Part shown: in pieces, positions 8,440 through 16,112 of the stretch
Layout of the letters: each line of letters starts with the position of its first letter
How positions within the stretch are numbered: position 1 is the stretch's first letter
From: Tistrella mobilis KA081020-065
Lineage (GTDB): Bacteria > Pseudomonadota > Alphaproteobacteria > Tistrellales > Tistrellaceae
Assembly (NCBI RefSeq): GCF_000264455.2
Contig: NC_017956.1
Span: 541,501 to 605,500, forward strand
Reading direction: 5' to 3'
DNA length: 64,000 bases
Position numbers and translations under genes: made by a program
The notes under the pieces: generated by a model
What the model was told of the DNA's origin: nothing
What the model saw: the letters and a program-made list of their open reading frames with translations, nothing else
Database searches by the model: none

Positions 8440-10167
8440 TCAGTCTTGCCGGACCAGCGGCAGGTAGTGATGGACCTGGCGCATGGCCACCAGATCCTTG
8501 CGGCGCACGACATTGGTCGGATAGGGCGAGCCCGGCAGCGTGCCGGTGTCGATGGTGGCGGTCACCAGGCCTTCGCCTTCGGGAATGAAGGCTTCGCGGC
8601 GGGGGAAGGCGAAGCTGTCGGGACCGAAGATGCCGCTCTTGCCGGCGAAGCCCTTGGCCTCGTCGATGTGGTTAGCGGCGACCAGCCAGACATTGTTCTC
8701 GCCCGCCCGCACCCGGAACAGCAGCCAGTGATGCGGATCGGCGCCGGTCGGGATCGGCGGGTTCTGCGCCACTTTGCTGCCCGGATGGCCGAAGGAGATC
8801 CGCCCTGCGATGGCGGCCGGTGCCGCGATCACGTCGACCCCGCGCAGCGCCAGGACGCGGCCGGCCTCGGGGAAAGCGAGGTCATGGCCGATCAGCAGGC
8901 CGAGCCGCCCGAAGGGCAGGTCGAACACCGCCCAGTCGTCACCGGCCGTCGCCCAGCCGGCCTCGGCGGTGGTGAGATGGATCTTGCGATAGCGGCCGAC
9001 GATGCCCTCGGGGCCGACCAGAACCGCGGTCGAATACCGGGCCTCGCCCTCGGCCTCGATCAGGCCGGCAACGATGTGGAGGCGGTGGCGGATGGCGATG
9101 TTGACCAGCCGTGCCACCTCCGGTCCGTCGAGCCCGACGGCATTGGCGGGGGCGGTTCCGGTCAGCGCATATTCCGGCAGGACCAGCAGCACGGACCCCT
9201 TCGCCGAGGCCTCGGCTGCATACCGGGTTGCGCGGTCCAGATTGGCGGCCGTGTCGTCGCCGGGTGTGAACTGCGCGGCCGCAACCTCGAACACGCCACC
9301 CTGGGGCAGGGCGCGGTAGCCATAGAGGCGGAAGAAGTCGAGCGGATTCCAGAGGAAGGTGTTGGTCATCAGCTCGGCATAAAGCGCGGGCCGGCGCTGG
9401 GCGAAGACCGGCTCGCCCAGAACCTTGCGCGCCCGGGCGCGGGCCAGGTCGACCGTGCCGTAGACGACGCCGTCGCCGCAGTCGAGCACCGCTTCCATGC
9501 TGCCGTCGGGCCCCAGGATGCAGCTGCCGCCCGAGAATTCGACCGTCCGCTCCAGCCCCCAGCGATTGGCCTCGATCACATAGCAGCCGTTCTCGAAGGC
9601 ACGGGTGATCCAATAGGGCGCCGGGCAGCGTTCGGCCAGCCAGTTGCTGATATGGCAGATCACATCGGCTCCGCCGAGCGCGTCGAGACGGGCGGTCTCG
9701 ATGAAATGGATGTCCATGCAGACCAGCATGGCGATGCGGCCGATCGGGGTCTCGAACACCGCATGCTCGTCGCCGGCCACCGCCCATTTGGGCTCGGCGA
9801 TGTAGGAATGGCTTTTGCGGTGGCGGCCGATCACGCCCTCGGGGCCGATCAGCACCGCGGTGTTGTGATAGAGGTTCGTTTCAGGATCGACCTCGGGCAT
9901 GCCGATGACGATGTAGCAGTCATAGGCATGGGCCAGCACCGCGAAACGGTCGGTGGTGGGGCCGGGCACCGCTTCGACGAAGGGGGCGACTTCGGCGCGG
10001 TCGTACCAGCAATAGCCGGTCGTCCCCATCTCGGGCGTCACGATCAGCTTCGCGCCGCCCTGTGCGGCCGTCTCTACCAAAGCGAGGAGACGGGTGATGT
10101 TGCGCTCCTTCTCGTAGAGCGTCGGCTCGAACTGGACGGCGGCGACCTTGTAGGACGTCTCGGTCAT
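8440..10167 (-). CDS. Tandem-domain carbon-nitrogen hydrolase (nitrilase superfamily), second domain degenerate
   Basis: 575 residues made of two nitrilase-fold domains, about 1-285 and 292-575. Domain 1 has the full Glu-Lys-Cys triad: Glu46 in VTPEMGTTGY, Lys118 in RHRKSHSY, Cys150 in MLVCMDIHF. Domain 2 keeps Glu332 (VLPEYALTG) and Lys395 (RYRKIHL), but the Cys position is Gly427 in LLIGHDLAFPE, so it cannot act by the usual thiol mechanism. It is the last gene of the amiCR-urtABCDE unit, 46 bases after urtE. It probably hydrolyses the imported amide or related C-N compound to ammonia and an acid. Substrate is inferred from context only. Confidence 0.88.
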   Translation of the reverse strand: MTETSYKVAAVQFEPTLYEKERNITRLLALVETAAQGGAKLIVTPEMGTTGYCWYDRAEVAPFVEAVPGPTTDRFAVLAHAYDCYIVIGMPEVDPETNLYHNTAVLIGPEGVIGRHRKSHSYIAEPKWAVAGDEHAVFETPIGRIAMLVCMDIHFIETARLDALGGADVICHISNWLAERCPAPYWITRAFENGCYVIEANRWGLERTVEFSGGSCILGPDGSMEAVLDCGDGVVYGTVDLARARARKVLGEPVFAQRRPALYAELMTNTFLWNPLDFFRLYGYRALPQGGVFEVAAAQFTPGDDTAANLDRATRYAAEASAKGSVLLVLPEYALTGTAPANAVGLDGPEVARLVNIAIRHRLHIVAGLIEAEGEARYSTAVLVGPEGIVGRYRKIHLTTAEAGWATAGDDWAVFDLPFGRLGLLIGHDLAFPEAGRVLALRGVDVIAAPAAIAGRISFGHPGSKVAQNPPIPTGADPHHWLLFRVRAGENNVWLVAANHIDEAKGFAGKSGIFGPDSFAFPRREAFIPEGEGLVTATIDTGTLPGSPYPTNVVRRKDLVAMRQVHHYLPLVRQD

Positions 10168-10213
10168 GATGCGGAACTCTCCGTAACCGGAAACTCTGAT
10201 GCGGGGGTGCTGG

Positions 10214-10909
10214 TCACACCGCCATATGGCGGTGGACCAGATCGTCGGTCAGCGTCTCGATCGGGCCACATGCGGCGATGCGGCCCTTTTCGAGCATCAC
10301 GAAGCCATGGGCGACCGCGCGGACGAAGTCGATGTTCTGCTCGACCAGGATCACGGTCAGCCCGTGCTCGCGGTTGAGCCTGGCGATCACCGCGTGGATC
10401 TCTTCCACGATCGAGGGCTGGATGCCCTCGCTCGGCTCGTCGAGCAGCAGCAGCTTGGGGTTGGCGGCCAGCGCCCGGGCGATGGCGAGCTGCTGCTGCT
10501 GCCCGCCCGAGAGCACGCCGCCGCGGCGGTCGTAATTCTCGGGCAGATAGGGAAACAGCTCGGGCACCAGTGCCGGCACCTCGATGCGGCCGTCGGTGCG
10601 GGCGAAGGCGCCCATCAGGATGTTTTCGTGGATGGTGAAGTCGGGAATGATCTCGCGGCCCTGGGGCACGTAGCCGATCCCGGCCCGCGCCCGGCGGAAG
10701 GTCGGCTCGTGGCCGATTTCGGTACCGTCGAGCCGGATGCTGCCCGACATGCGGTCGGTCAGGCCCATGATCGTCTTCATGAGCGTGGTCTTGCCGGTGC
10801 CGTTGCGGCCCAGCACCGCGGTGATCCGGCCGGCGGGCGCTTCCAGCGCCACGCCCTGCAGCACATGGCTGCGGCCGTAATAGCTGTCGATCGCGGACAT
10901 CTGCAGCAT
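10214..10909 (-). CDS. urtE: Urea/amide ABC transporter ATP-binding protein UrtE
   Basis: 231 residues. Walker A is GRNGTGKTT, the signature is LSGGQQQQLAIARAL and Walker B runs into LLLDEPSEGIQPSIVEEI, the last being typical of UrtE rather than LivF. It powers the UrtBC permease with UrtD on the cytoplasmic face. The ATG overlaps the urtD stop (ATGA), so the two are translationally coupled. Similar proteins serve short-chain amide uptake (FmdF-like), and no urease genes are present here. Confidence 0.93.
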   Translation of the reverse strand: MLQMSAIDSYYGRSHVLQGVALEAPAGRITAVLGRNGTGKTTLMKTIMGLTDRMSGSIRLDGTEIGHEPTFRRARAGIGYVPQGREIIPDFTIHENILMGAFARTDGRIEVPALVPELFPYLPENYDRRGGVLSGGQQQQLAIARALAANPKLLLLDEPSEGIQPSIVEEIHAVIARLNREHGLTVILVEQNIDFVRAVAHGFVMLEKGRIAACGPIETLTDDLVHRHMAV

Positions 10910-11673
10910 CAGCCGATCCCCTTCGTGCCGAGATAGGCGGCGCGCACATCCGCATTGGTCTCGATCTCGGCGACCGTGCCCTCGGCCAGAACCCGGCCCA
11001 GATGCAGTACGGTGATCTGGGTCGCGATCTCGCGGACGAAGGCCATGTCGTGCTCGACCACCAGCAGGGTGTGGCTGCCCTTGAGGTCGTTGATGATCCG
11101 CGCGGTCTTGAGCGTCTCGGCCTGGGTCATGCCCGCGGTCGGCTCGTCGAGCAGGATCACCCGCGGGCTGCGGACCACCAGCAGGCCCAGCTCCAGCCAC
11201 TGGGTCTGGCCGTGGCTGAGGAAACCCGCCACGGTCTCGGTCTCTTGTGCAAGGCCGGTCAGCTCCAGCACCTCGTCCACGCGCCTTCGGCCGGCGGCAT
11301 CCAGGCCGAAGCCCAGATTGGCGCGGACGCTGGGCGCGCGGAAGGCGGCGACCTCCAGATTGCGGCGCACGGTCAGCTCGCGGAACACGCTCGGGATCTG
11401 GAACTTGCGCCCCAGCCCGGCGCGGGCGATGCGGTGTTCGGGCCAGTTGGTGATCTCGGTGTCGTGCAGATGCACGCGGCCGCGGCTCGCCCGGGTGCGG
11501 CCCGAGATCAGGTCCATCAGCGTGGTCTTGCCGGCACCATTGGCGCCGAGCAGCACCCTGAGTTCGCCGTCGGCCACCGTGAGGTTCACCTCGTCCACGG
11601 CCCTGAAGCCGCCGAAGGAGACGCCGAGCCCGTCGAGGGTCAGGGCGATGCCGTGTCTGGTTCCGGCGGTCAT
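10909..11673 (-). CDS. urtD: Urea/amide ABC transporter ATP-binding protein UrtD
   Basis: 254 residues. Walker A is GANGAGKTT, the signature LSHGQTQWLELGL is the UrtD version (Gln-Trp-Leu-Glu), and Walker B is VILLDEPTAGM. It is the second nucleotide-binding subunit of the Urt-type importer. It overlaps urtC by 4 bases at its start and urtE by 1 base at its end, so it sits in a tightly coupled operon. Confidence 0.93.
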   Translation of the reverse strand: MTAGTRHGIALTLDGLGVSFGGFRAVDEVNLTVADGELRVLLGANGAGKTTLMDLISGRTRASRGRVHLHDTEITNWPEHRIARAGLGRKFQIPSVFRELTVRRNLEVAAFRAPSVRANLGFGLDAAGRRRVDEVLELTGLAQETETVAGFLSHGQTQWLELGLLVVRSPRVILLDEPTAGMTQAETLKTARIINDLKGSHTLLVVEHDMAFVREIATQITVLHLGRVLAEGTVAEIETNADVRAAYLGTKGIG

Positions 11674-12788
11674 TTCCGGCCCTCCGCCTTGCGCGTCGCA
11701 CCGCTCACCCGGTCGATCAGGTCATGGGCGAGGCCGCCCAGGCCGCGCGGCATGAACAGCACCACCAGGACGAAGATCAGCCCGATCACCGCTTTCCAGG
11801 CCTCGACCAGGGCCTCGGTCTCGCTGGCGCCGGCCTCGATCATGTTGATGAGGATGGCGCCGATGCAGGCGCCGAGCAGGCTGGAGCGGCCGCCGACCGC
11901 CGCCCAGACCACCATGGTGATCGAGAAGGCGAGGTCCATGAAGGTGGGGGAGGCGAACTCCGCCACCACGACGTAGAGCATGCCGGCAAGCCCGGCGATC
12001 CCGGCCGAGACCGCAAAGAAGAAGATCTGATAGGCCGGCACGTCGAAGCCCAGATAGCGGGCGCGGGTGGCGTCGTCGCGGATCGCCTGCAGCACCAGGC
12101 CGGCGCGGGTTTCGACCAGCAGCCGGGTGGCGGCCAGCACCACCAGCAGGGTGATGGCGACCAGATAATAGGTGGCCTGCGAATAGGGATCGAATTCGAA
12201 GCCGCCGATGGTCAACCAGCCGAGATCGGTGAGCCCGTTGAAGCCGTTGGTGAAGGGCTGGGCGTCGATGACCAGCAGCCGGACCAGCAGCACCAGCGCA
12301 AGCGTGATGATCGAGACGAACACCCCGGCGATGCGTTTGCGGAACACCACCATCCCCAGCAGGAAGGCGACCGTCACCGGCAGGGCCAGCCCCATGAAGA
12401 TGCCGAAGCCCTGAGAGATGAAGGGCTTCCACAGAAAGGACGAACCGGTGATGCAGCAGAGATCCGTGGGCGCGCCCGGCTCGGCATTCCAGAGCATGAA
12501 GTCGGGCACCGGCGTGTCCGAGCCCTGGGCAAGGCTGGTCGGGCTCGCGAGTTTCAGCGACATGGCGAGCATGTAGGCGCCGAAGCCGAAGAACAGGCCC
12601 TGGCCGAGATTGAGGATGCCGGCATAGCCCCAGGAAAGCGAGATGGCCACGCCCAGCATGCCGAAGACCAGGTACTTCGCCATGCGGTTCAGCCAGAAAT
12701 CATCCAGGAAGGCCGGGGCCACCAGAACCAGGCCGGCGAAGGCCAGATAGGCGAGGAGGGTGGTGGTGGTCGAGAGACGCATCTGCAT
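11670..12788 (-). CDS. urtC: Urea/amide ABC transporter permease UrtC
   Basis: 372 residues with many hydrophobic helices from about residue 10 to 345. The sequence YLVFGMLGVAISLSWGYAG and the conserved LQAIRDDATRARYLGFDV loop, which contacts the ATPases, mark the LivM/UrtC family. It is longer than LivM because of an extra region near residues 80-115 (DTPVPDFMLWNAEPG and an NPF/SF stretch) typical of UrtC. Two start codons, 12788 and 12782, are both possible. It follows urtB by 3 bases. Confidence 0.92.
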   Translation of the reverse strand: MQMRLSTTTTLLAYLAFAGLVLVAPAFLDDFWLNRMAKYLVFGMLGVAISLSWGYAGILNLGQGLFFGFGAYMLAMSLKLASPTSLAQGSDTPVPDFMLWNAEPGAPTDLCCITGSSFLWKPFISQGFGIFMGLALPVTVAFLLGMVVFRKRIAGVFVSIITLALVLLVRLLVIDAQPFTNGFNGLTDLGWLTIGGFEFDPYSQATYYLVAITLLVVLAATRLLVETRAGLVLQAIRDDATRARYLGFDVPAYQIFFFAVSAGIAGLAGMLYVVVAEFASPTFMDLAFSITMVVWAAVGGRSSLLGACIGAILINMIEAGASETEALVEAWKAVIGLIFVLVVLFMPRGLGGLAHDLIDRVSGATRKAEGRK

Positions 12789-12791
12789 GGC

Positions 12792-13685
12792 TCAGCGCCC
12801 CTTGAAGGAAAAGAGGCCGGCCGGCTTCACGATGATGATCAGGATCACCACCCCGAAGACGATGGCACGTGCCAGAATGTCGTTGGTGACCGCGGCCGCG
12901 ACCGCGTTGATCTCGCCCAGCATGCCGGCCGAGAGCACCGAGCCCAGCAGGCTGCCGACACCGCCCGCCACCACGACCAGGAAGCCGTCGACCACCATGG
13001 AGCTGCCCATGTCGGGAAAGACGGTCTTGAAGCCCGACATCATCACGCCCGCGACCCCGGCGAGGCCCGATCCGAAGGCGAAGGTCAGGGCATTGACCCG
13101 GGCGACGTCGATGCCCGAGGCGGCGGCCATACGCGGGTTGCGGATGATCGCGCGGACCTGCATGCCGATGCGGGTGCGGTACATGATCGCCCAGGTGAGC
13201 AGGGTCAGCACCAGGGTGACCGCCACGATGAACACCCGGTAGGCGTTGATCGAGCTGCCGGCGATGGTGATCGTGGTCTGCAGGATATGGGGGACGGCGA
13301 CGTTCTGCAGGCCCGGGCCCAGGCCCTGGATGTGGATGCCGAAGAAGCTGAGGCCGAATTCCAGGCGCACCGCCTGCTGCAGCAGGATCGCGATGCCCCA
13401 GGTGGCGAGCAGGGTGTCGAGCAGGCGGCCATAGAGCCGGCGCACCACCACCCGCTCGATCGCCCAGCCGATGGCCGCAGCCGAGAGGAAGCCGAGCGGC
13501 AGGGCCGCGAACAGGCCCAGATCCAGCCAGATGCCGGAGAGCACGGCGGTATAGGCGCCGATCATCACCAGTTCGCCATGGGCCATGTTGATGACCCCCA
13601 TGGCGCCATAGGTGATGGCGAGGCCGAGTGCGACCAGCAGCAGGATCGAGCCCAGGCTGAGGCCGATGAAAAGGATGTCGAGCAT
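12792..13685 (-). CDS. urtB: Urea/amide ABC transporter permease UrtB
   Basis: 297 residues, a LivH/UrtB-type permease. The N-terminus (LDILFIGLSLGSILLLVALGL) and the motif GAMGVINMAHGELVMIGAYTA are diagnostic. The start at 13685 was preferred to an in-frame ATG 17 codons upstream: GGAG lies 10 bases before it and the hydrophobic helix begins at once. Some UrtB proteins carry a long periplasmic N-terminal extension; this one does not, which is closer to amide/branched-chain permeases. Confidence 0.92.
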   Translation of the reverse strand: MLDILFIGLSLGSILLLVALGLAITYGAMGVINMAHGELVMIGAYTAVLSGIWLDLGLFAALPLGFLSAAAIGWAIERVVVRRLYGRLLDTLLATWGIAILLQQAVRLEFGLSFFGIHIQGLGPGLQNVAVPHILQTTITIAGSSINAYRVFIVAVTLVLTLLTWAIMYRTRIGMQVRAIIRNPRMAAASGIDVARVNALTFAFGSGLAGVAGVMMSGFKTVFPDMGSSMVVDGFLVVVAGGVGSLLGSVLSAGMLGEINAVAAAVTNDILARAIVFGVVILIIIVKPAGLFSFKGR

Positions 13686-13775
13686 GTGGGACGGACTCCA
13701 CCCGTTGTCGGCCGCCGCAAAGGACCTGTGGGACACACGAAAGGCCGGAACCTTCGCAGCGGCCGGAATTGGGCG

Positions 13776-15029
13776 TCAGCCCTTCAGCTTGGCGCTGTCG
13801 AGGCCCTTGGCGGTGCAGAACAGGTTGTCCGCGGTCTCGCCATAGGCGGCATAGGGCAGCGGGCGGATCGGCTCGGGATAGGCGTTGACCACCTTGCTCT
13901 GGCCGTCGGCCTGCCACTGGCCGATGCGCGGGGTCAGGTAGGCGTGCAGATTGTCGCCGTCGATGGTGACCTTGCCGCCCGGCGCGTCATAGCTCTGGCC
14001 GCCGATCGCGGCACGGATGTCGTCGGTCTTGACCGACCCCGCCTTCTCGGCCGCCTGCTTCCACAGGAAGACCTGGAAATAGGCGGCTTCCAGCGAGTGA
14101 TAGGTGAGGGCGGCCGGGTCCTTCACGAAGGCGCGATAGCGCTCGATGAAGGCCTTGTTGGCGGGGGTGTCGAGCGACATGAAATAGGGGAAGGATGTGT
14201 AGCTGCCGGCGGCGTATTCGGCGCCCATGGCCGCGATCTCGATCTCGGAGGTCACGGTCGCGCAGATCGGCACATCGGCCTGGGACATGCCCTGGTTCTT
14301 GTACTCGCGATAGAAGGCGACGATCGAGTCGCCGACCACGTTCGAGAGTACCACATCCGCGCCGGATTCCTTGATCTTGCGGACCATGGTCGCCCATTCG
14401 GAATGGCCGAGTTCCAGATACTCGTCCGCCACCCATTCGGCACCGGCCTCTTCGATCAGCTTCTTGCTGACCTTGGCCATCTCACGCGGATAGACATAGT
14501 TCGAGCCGACGATGAAGAACTTCTTCTTGCCCAGCGTCTTGACGATCCAGGGAATGTAGTTGCCCAGCTGCTGGTTCGGCACCGCACCGGTATAGACCAC
14601 ATTCTTCGAGCATTCGAAGCCCTCGTAATGGGTCTGGTAGAACAGCATGCCGTCGCGGCGCTCGAACAGCGGCAGCACCGCCTTGCGGCTGGCCGAGGTG
14701 TGGCAGCCGAAGACCGCGTTCACCCGGTCGCGGACCAGCAGCTTCGAGGCCTTCTCGCTGAAGGTCTTGGGGTCCGAGGCGCCGTCCTCGACGATCACCT
14801 CGACCTGGCGGCCGAGCACGCCGCCCTGGGCGTTGACTTCCGAGACCGCCATCATCACGGCATCGGCCAGCATCTTCTCGACGATCGAGAGACCGCCGGT
14901 CTGGGAATAGAGCGCGCCGACCTTGATCGTGTCGGCGGCAAGCGCCCGGCCGATCAGCGAGGGGGCGGCCACGGCGGCAAGTGAGGCGGCAGCGGTGGAT
15001 TTCAGCAGCGAGCGTCGGGTGATGCTCAT
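13776..15029 (-). CDS. urtA: Urea/amide ABC transporter substrate-binding protein UrtA (Tat signal)
   Basis: 417 residues. The N-terminus TRRSLLKSTAAASLAAVAAP is a twin-arginine signal, so the protein is exported folded. The mature part has the UrtA/FmdD/AmiC fold with landmarks YSQTGGLSIVE, FGCHTSASRKAVLP, YQTHYEGFECS, VGSNYVYPREM and the end PYAAYGE. It is a close structural relative of the cytoplasmic sensor encoded upstream (16113-17276), which shares SNYVYP and YEGFE. Translation begins about 280 bases downstream of an attenuator. Ligand is urea or a short amide; context (hydrolase, AmiC/R) favours an amide. Confidence 0.9.
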   Translation of the reverse strand: MSITRRSLLKSTAAASLAAVAAPSLIGRALAADTIKVGALYSQTGGLSIVEKMLADAVMMAVSEVNAQGGVLGRQVEVIVEDGASDPKTFSEKASKLLVRDRVNAVFGCHTSASRKAVLPLFERRDGMLFYQTHYEGFECSKNVVYTGAVPNQQLGNYIPWIVKTLGKKKFFIVGSNYVYPREMAKVSKKLIEEAGAEWVADEYLELGHSEWATMVRKIKESGADVVLSNVVGDSIVAFYREYKNQGMSQADVPICATVTSEIEIAAMGAEYAAGSYTSFPYFMSLDTPANKAFIERYRAFVKDPAALTYHSLEAAYFQVFLWKQAAEKAGSVKTDDIRAAIGGQSYDAPGGKVTIDGDNLHAYLTPRIGQWQADGQSKVVNAYPEPIRPLPYAAYGETADNLFCTAKGLDSAKLKG

Positions 15030-15309
15030 GGGGTCGGTCTCCCGATGACGGTGAGGTGAAGCCTCGGGCGTTTTCGCCCGTGATGTTTGGCGCGCGTGGC
15101 GCAGGTCGGAGCCGTTCAAAAAAGGGCCGGAAGACCGGGGGTGTCCGGTCGGCATCCGGGGGGAGGAAGGCCGTCGGTGGAGGGATTTCACGCCTGTCGG
15201 ACAGAGCATGAGGCGCACTTCTCCCGTTCTGCGTTCAAGTAGAACGCAGTGGGTTCTGCCTCGTTTTCTGGTCGAGGGTGAGTGCCGACAGCCCTGTCGG
15301 CATGGGCAT

Positions 15310-15348
15310 AAAAAAACCTCGCAGACCCCGGAAGGCGGGGTCGCGAGG
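15310..15348 (-). terminator. Intrinsic terminator (attenuator) in the urtA leader
   Basis: On the minus strand CCTCGCGACCCCG, a 5-base loop, then CGGGGTC-T-GCGAGG and seven T. Thirteen base pairs with a single bulge make it a very stable intrinsic terminator inside the operon, 281 bases before urtA. It would block the transporter genes unless antitermination occurs. Confidence 0.88.
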
Positions 15349-15383
15349 CATCCTTGCCACGTGCCGGTCGAACATCCCCGTTC
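15344..15383 (-). promoter_or_regulatory. Putative ANTAR-target RNA (two hairpins, P1 and P2)
   Basis: On the minus strand P1 is GAAC-GGGGAU-GUUC (15370-15383). Eight bases later P2 is CGUGGC-AAGGAU-GCCUCG (15344-15361), a stem with one U-U mismatch and a hexaloop with A at position 1 and G at position 4. The 3' arm of P2 is the 5' arm of the terminator that follows, so the two are mutually exclusive. This matches the known ANTAR antitermination design. The P1 loop begins with G instead of A, a weak point. Confidence 0.65.
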
Positions 15384-15477
15384 TTCCGGCGGCAGAACGG
15401 CGTGGTCTGAATTTATACCGGGTGGCCCGATTTCAGAGGACGCCGACTGCTGCTCAGATCTTGAGCATGCGCGAATG

Positions 15478-16086
15478 TTAATCAGCTTTGCGGGGCAGGG
15501 TCAAGAGGTCCTCGGTCTTCACGATCGCGGCGGCGATTTCTTCCATCGGCACCCGGCGCGCCATGGCCTGGCGGCGGATGAACTGGTGCGCCTCGTTCTC
15601 GCTCAGGCTCTTCGATGCCATCAGGATCGCCTTGGCGCGGGCGAGCGTCTGTTCGCCGACCATCTTGCGGCGCAGCTTGCGCGCTTCCTTCAGCAGCCGC
15701 TGGCGTTCCAGCCACAGGCTGCGGGCGATGGCGAGGTTGGTGAGAAGCCCGAAGGGCTTGAGCGGCTTTTCCAGCACCGCGAAGGCACCGCTTTCCAGCA
15801 CGATCTGGAGCGTGCCCGGATCCTCGTAGCCGACGATGGCGATGATCGTCGGCGGCACCGGCCCCAGAGATTTCAGCAGGCGCTCGATCCCTGCCCGGTA
15901 TTCGACCGCGATGGTCAGCAGCACCACTTCGGCATTGGCCGGCAATTCCGCCGGCACCGGCCAGAGCGTGGTGACCATGCAGCCGATACGGCGGAGATGA
16001 TCGACCAGGAAGGCGCCCTCCTCGTCCGGCGGATGGACCACCAGGACCTTGAGGCCGAGAAGATCACGCAGCAGGGCGACCGACAC
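15478..16086 (-). CDS. AmiR/NasT-type ANTAR antitermination regulator
   Basis: 202 residues with a GTG start. Residues 10-125 form a receiver-like domain (KVLVVHPPDEEGAFLVDHL) but the phospho-acceptor position is Thr in EVVLLTIAVEY, so it is a pseudo-receiver like AmiR. A coiled linker (ERQRLLKEARKLRRKM) leads to a C-terminal ANTAR domain (ARAKAILMASKSLSENEAH and AMARRVPMEEIAAAIV), which binds paired hexaloop RNA. It follows the AmiC-like gene by 26 bases. By analogy with Pseudomonas AmiC-AmiR, the sensor should hold it inactive until ligand binds. Two matching RNA targets lie in this operon. Confidence 0.9.
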   Translation of the reverse strand: MSVALLRDLLGLKVLVVHPPDEEGAFLVDHLRRIGCMVTTLWPVPAELPANAEVVLLTIAVEYRAGIERLLKSLGPVPPTIIAIVGYEDPGTLQIVLESGAFAVLEKPLKPFGLLTNLAIARSLWLERQRLLKEARKLRRKMVGEQTLARAKAILMASKSLSENEAHQFIRRQAMARRVPMEEIAAAIVKTEDLLTLPRKAD

Positions 16087-16112
16087 GTGGGGGCGCTCCC
16101 GGGAAAGGAGGG

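Larger units (their letters stand above)
15030..15477 (-). promoter_or_regulatory. Long untranslated leader of urtA
   Basis: 450 bases between the ANTAR regulator stop and urtA, with no gene on the coding strand. Read on the minus strand it holds a GAAC/GUUC hairpin, a hexaloop hairpin, a strong terminator, then hairpins GCCGACA/TGTCGGC (15284-15301), CTGCGTTC/GAACGCAG (15229-15249) and CGGGCG/CGCCCG close to the urtA start. The last three may stabilise the processed urtA message or bind a regulator. Confidence 0.7.

Noticed and set aside
11724-14984. A very long open frame on the plus strand opposite urtABC
   Set aside because: It is antisense to clearly recognised transporter genes, has a low-complexity Gly/His/Asp/Gln-rich translation, and follows from high-GC codon bias.
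10214-15029. Branched-chain amino acid (liv) transporter
   Set aside because: UrtD signature LSHGQTQWLE, UrtE EGIQPS and UrtA landmarks fit the Urt/Fmd group better.
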